A DNA stretch of 17,549 nt from Dehalococcoidia bacterium (GTDB lineage: Bacteria; Chloroflexota; Dehalococcoidia; Dehalococcoidales; RBG-16-60-22): NCBI GenBank assembly GCA_030613665.1, contig JAUWLN010000016.1, forward strand, positions 1-17,549. Direction: 5' to 3'. The notes beneath the pieces are model-generated. The model made no database searches and was not told where the DNA came from. It saw nothing but the letters and a program-made list of their open reading frames with translations. The position numbers were made by a program, and so were the translations under genes. This document shows positions 15,451 through 17,549 of this stretch, one piece after another. Within the stretch, counting starts at the first letter, position 1. Each line of letters begins with the position of its first letter.

Positions 15451-16290
15451 CTATTCGGCCTCCAGGACAGTTAACGCGATGGCATTGGGACCGGCATGTG
15501 TACCCAATACCGGGCTAACTATTGACCGATAGATGCGCTCTTTGGGGATAATCGCGCTGATGCGCTCAACCAACTTATCCGCTTCATCAGGTGTGGTGGC
15601 ATGCTCCACTGCCAGTGCCTCAATCTTGGGAAAGCCGGGCACAAAATTATACAGATAGTCCATACCCGCCGCGAGAGACCTTACCCTGGTCAGAGGAGCC
15701 ATCTCGCCATCTTTTATGGTAAGTATCGGCTTTATCGACAACATTGCGCCCATCAACCCCTGTGCCTTACCGATACGTCCCCCCTTGGCCAGATATTTGA
15801 GAGTGTCAAAATATATAACAAGATGTGACCGGGGTATGGCTTTACGCGCCAGGTCAGCCAGCTTATCAAGGTCTGTCCCGGCCTTGGCCGCCTTGGCCGC
15901 TTCAATAACTATCAACCCCAGACTCATGGCCACTTTTCTTGAGTCAATGACTTCAATCCGGCACTTCTCCTCTACCATATCCTTGGCCTGCATTGCCGAC
16001 TGATAGGTACCGCTGAGCACGCCGGAGACAGTAATAACCAGAATCTCATCGGTTTCCTTGGCCAACTTCTTGTAGACATTGAGGAAATCACCCGGCGAAG
16101 GCTGCGTTGTCGTCGGGAGGATATCACCATGAACCAGTTTATGGTAGAACTGATCAGTTGTTATCTCCTCCCTATCCCGGTAGACCTCCTCGCCAAAGCG
16201 CACATAGAGCGGCACTACCGTAATCCCCAGCTCCTTCGCCAGATCTTCAGTGATGTCAGACAGGCTATCAGTAACGATTTTAACTGCCAT
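15451..16290 (-). CDS. DegV family fatty-acid-binding protein (FakB-like)
   Basis: This is a full-length (279-residue) DegV protein. The family binds a fatty acid and presents it to the FakA kinase for phosphorylation to acyl-phosphate, which feeds phospholipid synthesis. Typical motifs are IVTDSLSDI at the N-terminus, TTTQPSPGDF (about 60-69), SGTYQSA, LKYLAKGGRIGKA and SPVLGTHAGPNAI near the C-terminus. The ATG at 16290 follows AAGGAGGG with a somewhat long spacing of about 11 bases. It begins 17 bases after the FakA-like gene, which matches the functional pairing of kinase and fatty-acid carrier. The family is certain. The bound acyl chain is unknown. Confidence 0.93.
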   Translation of the reverse strand: MAVKIVTDSLSDITEDLAKELGITVVPLYVRFGEEVYRDREEITTDQFYHKLVHGDILPTTTQPSPGDFLNVYKKLAKETDEILVITVSGVLSGTYQSAMQAKDMVEEKCRIEVIDSRKVAMSLGLIVIEAAKAAKAGTDLDKLADLARKAIPRSHLVIYFDTLKYLAKGGRIGKAQGLMGAMLSIKPILTIKDGEMAPLTRVRSLAAGMDYLYNFVPGFPKIEALAVEHATTPDEADKLVERISAIIPKERIYRSIVSPVLGTHAGPNAIALTVLEAE

Positions 16291-16307
16291 ATGAAAAAAT
16301 ACCCTCC

Positions 16308-17549
16308 TTATTCAATGGAAATAATATAGTCATAGTGCGGCTGCCCACCCCTCACCACCTCTATCTGCAACTGCGGGTACCGGCTGCGAATATCACCCGC
16401 CACCTGCTCCGCCTCAGCCGACTTAGTATCAACCCCGTAGTAAATGGTGATTACCTCAATTTTACCCAGATCCAGCTTGGACAGCATCTTGTTGAGCACC
16501 TCAAGGCCACTATCCCCCACGGCTAACAAGTCACCATCCAGAAAGCCAATCGGCTGTTTCTTCTTGATTTTCAGGTCGTTTAGTTTGACTGCGCGCACGG
16601 CGCGGCATATCTCAATTGTCTTTACCGATGATACGGCTCTGGTCATTATCTGGATATTTGATTCCAGATTTGCTTCATAGTCAAAGGCCAGCAGCGCCGC
16701 CACTCCCTGCGGGATGGTTGTTGTGGGCACCACTTCAATTTTCTTTTCGGTCAGGGACTGCATCTGGTTGGCGGTAGCCACAATATTCTTGTTATTGGGC
16801 AGGATTATGGCTTTATCCGCAGCGGCTTCCTCAACCGCCTGGAGCAAATCTTTGGTACTCGGGTTCATCGTCTGCCCGCCGGGAACGATAACCGTTACCC
16901 CGAGGCTGGTGAAAACGTCGGACAGTCCATCCCCGGCGACAACCGCCACAATGGCAGTGTCCACCGCCGGGCCCCTGTCTTTCTGCATTTCCAGATAATC
17001 ATGGTGCTGTTCGTCCATGTTCCGGATGGAAACCTGATGCAGGGTGCCGAGACCGCTGGCGAAAGAGACAACGTCACCGGGCTCAATGGTGTGAATATGA
17101 ATCCTGGCCGCCGATTCATCACCGACCACGATGAGCGATTCGCCTTTCTTCTCCAGCTTCTTGCGTATCTTGTCCGTATCCAGCTTCTCACCTTTGAGAA
17201 GAAATTCGGTGCAGTATCCGTATGGTATCTCATCAGCGGCAATCATTTGCGGTAACTTGGTGGCATGCAAATCGGTGACGATAATCTGCGGCTTGCGGAA
17301 CCGCATCTGCTCCATTTCTCCCCTGAGGTAGCGCAGAGCACCATCGAAAATTGTATGCAGTCCCTGCCCGCCGGCATCAACCACGCCGGCCTGCCGCAAC
17401 ACGTCGAGGAGGTTCGGGGTGTTGGCCACCGATTCACCGGCGGCATTGACCGCCGCTTCCATGGCAACTATCATGTCCTCGCCATTGCCCGCCGCTTCCG
17501 CCTGCACGGCGGCGGCGATATCTTTGATTACGGTCAGCATCGTCCCTTC
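16308..17549 (-). CDS. Fatty acid kinase FakA-like protein, DAK2/YloV family (5' partial)
   Basis: The frame is open to the window edge (reading EGTMLTVIKD at the edge), so about 135 N-terminal residues of the DhaL (DAK2) ATP-binding domain lie outside; 413 residues are visible. Conserved DhaL-end motifs are GVVDAGGQGLHTIFDGALRYLRG. A middle domain follows (YCTEFLLKGE, LIVVGDESAARIHIHT and GDVVSFASGLG, with IHIHT typical). The C-terminal domain includes VVAGDGLSDVF, PGGQTMNPSTKDLL and LPNNKNIVATANQ, the typical YloV signature. FakA phosphorylates fatty acids bound to FakB/DegV, and two DegV-type genes follow directly, supporting this role. The promoter and start are beyond the right edge. Confidence 0.93.
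   Translation of the reverse strand, partial: EGTMLTVIKDIAAAVQAEAAGNGEDMIVAMEAAVNAAGESVANTPNLLDVLRQAGVVDAGGQGLHTIFDGALRYLRGEMEQMRFRKPQIIVTDLHATKLPQMIAADEIPYGYCTEFLLKGEKLDTDKIRKKLEKKGESLIVVGDESAARIHIHTIEPGDVVSFASGLGTLHQVSIRNMDEQHHDYLEMQKDRGPAVDTAIVAVVAGDGLSDVFTSLGVTVIVPGGQTMNPSTKDLLQAVEEAAADKAIILPNNKNIVATANQMQSLTEKKIEVVPTTTIPQGVAALLAFDYEANLESNIQIMTRAVSSVKTIEICRAVRAVKLNDLKIKKKQPIGFLDGDLLAVGDSGLEVLNKMLSKLDLGKIEVITIYYGVDTKSAEAEQVAGDIRSRYPQLQIEVVRGGQPHYDYIISIE

Noticed and set aside
1..17549. CRISPR arrays, transposases, insertion-sequence ends, riboswitches
   Set aside because: I looked for regular spaced repeats, transposase motifs and long structured leaders on both strands and saw none that could be supported.

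Overview
The window looks like a bacterial chromosome of roughly 55% GC, probably a Chloroflexota/Dehalococcoidia-like anaerobe. That placement is an inference from gene style: a small secreted DUF2680-like protein beside a PhoB/PhoR-type pair, a DegV/FakA operon with a RecG carrying an N-terminal extension, and several sugar-acid and amide enzymes. No marker gene fixes the lineage. The tRNA present encodes its own CCA end.

Layout: (1) 2-3283, plus strand: the 3' part of a hydantoinase/oxoprolinase A-type gene, then a galactonate-dehydratase-like enolase-superfamily enzyme. (2) 3365-7395, minus strand: an enolase-like gene, a divergent glycerate-2-kinase-like (MOFRL) gene 22 bases downstream, then an amidohydrolase. 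A hairpin at 3330-3359 separates this group from the converging plus-strand genes. A tRNA 3'-end fragment (4586-4630) overlaps the end of the kinase gene. (3) 7411-10348, plus strand: promoter region, small secreted protein, OmpR-family response regulator and histidine kinase. Eleven-base TTAACA-type direct repeats lie upstream of both the secreted-protein gene and the regulator gene. (4) 10418-11281, minus strand: a visibly AT-richer zinc-ribbon/HEPN-like protein and a tRNA-Gly(CCC) with a good promoter. (5) 11417-12535, plus strand: a mandelate-racemase-type enzyme with a full catalytic set. (6) 12541-17549, minus strand: an apparent operon of FakA-like kinase (partial), DegV/FakB, a half-length DegV and RecG.

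The most unusual element is the enolase-like/kinase-like pair. The enolase homologue keeps the metal ligands (D248, E291, D318), K343 and K394. It has lost the residues aligned with yeast enolase Ser39, Glu211 and His373, and its SGASTG loop. The adjacent kinase homologue keeps its GAGKG and GGRNQE motifs but has lost the usual SGGGSAL and SDVPGDDP...ASGPT motifs. Glycerate 2-kinase normally makes 2-phosphoglycerate, the substrate of enolase. A co-transcribed pair in which both partners have diverged at the active site suggests a repurposed kinase/lyase module acting on a different 2-hydroxy acid. This is an inference and has not been tested.
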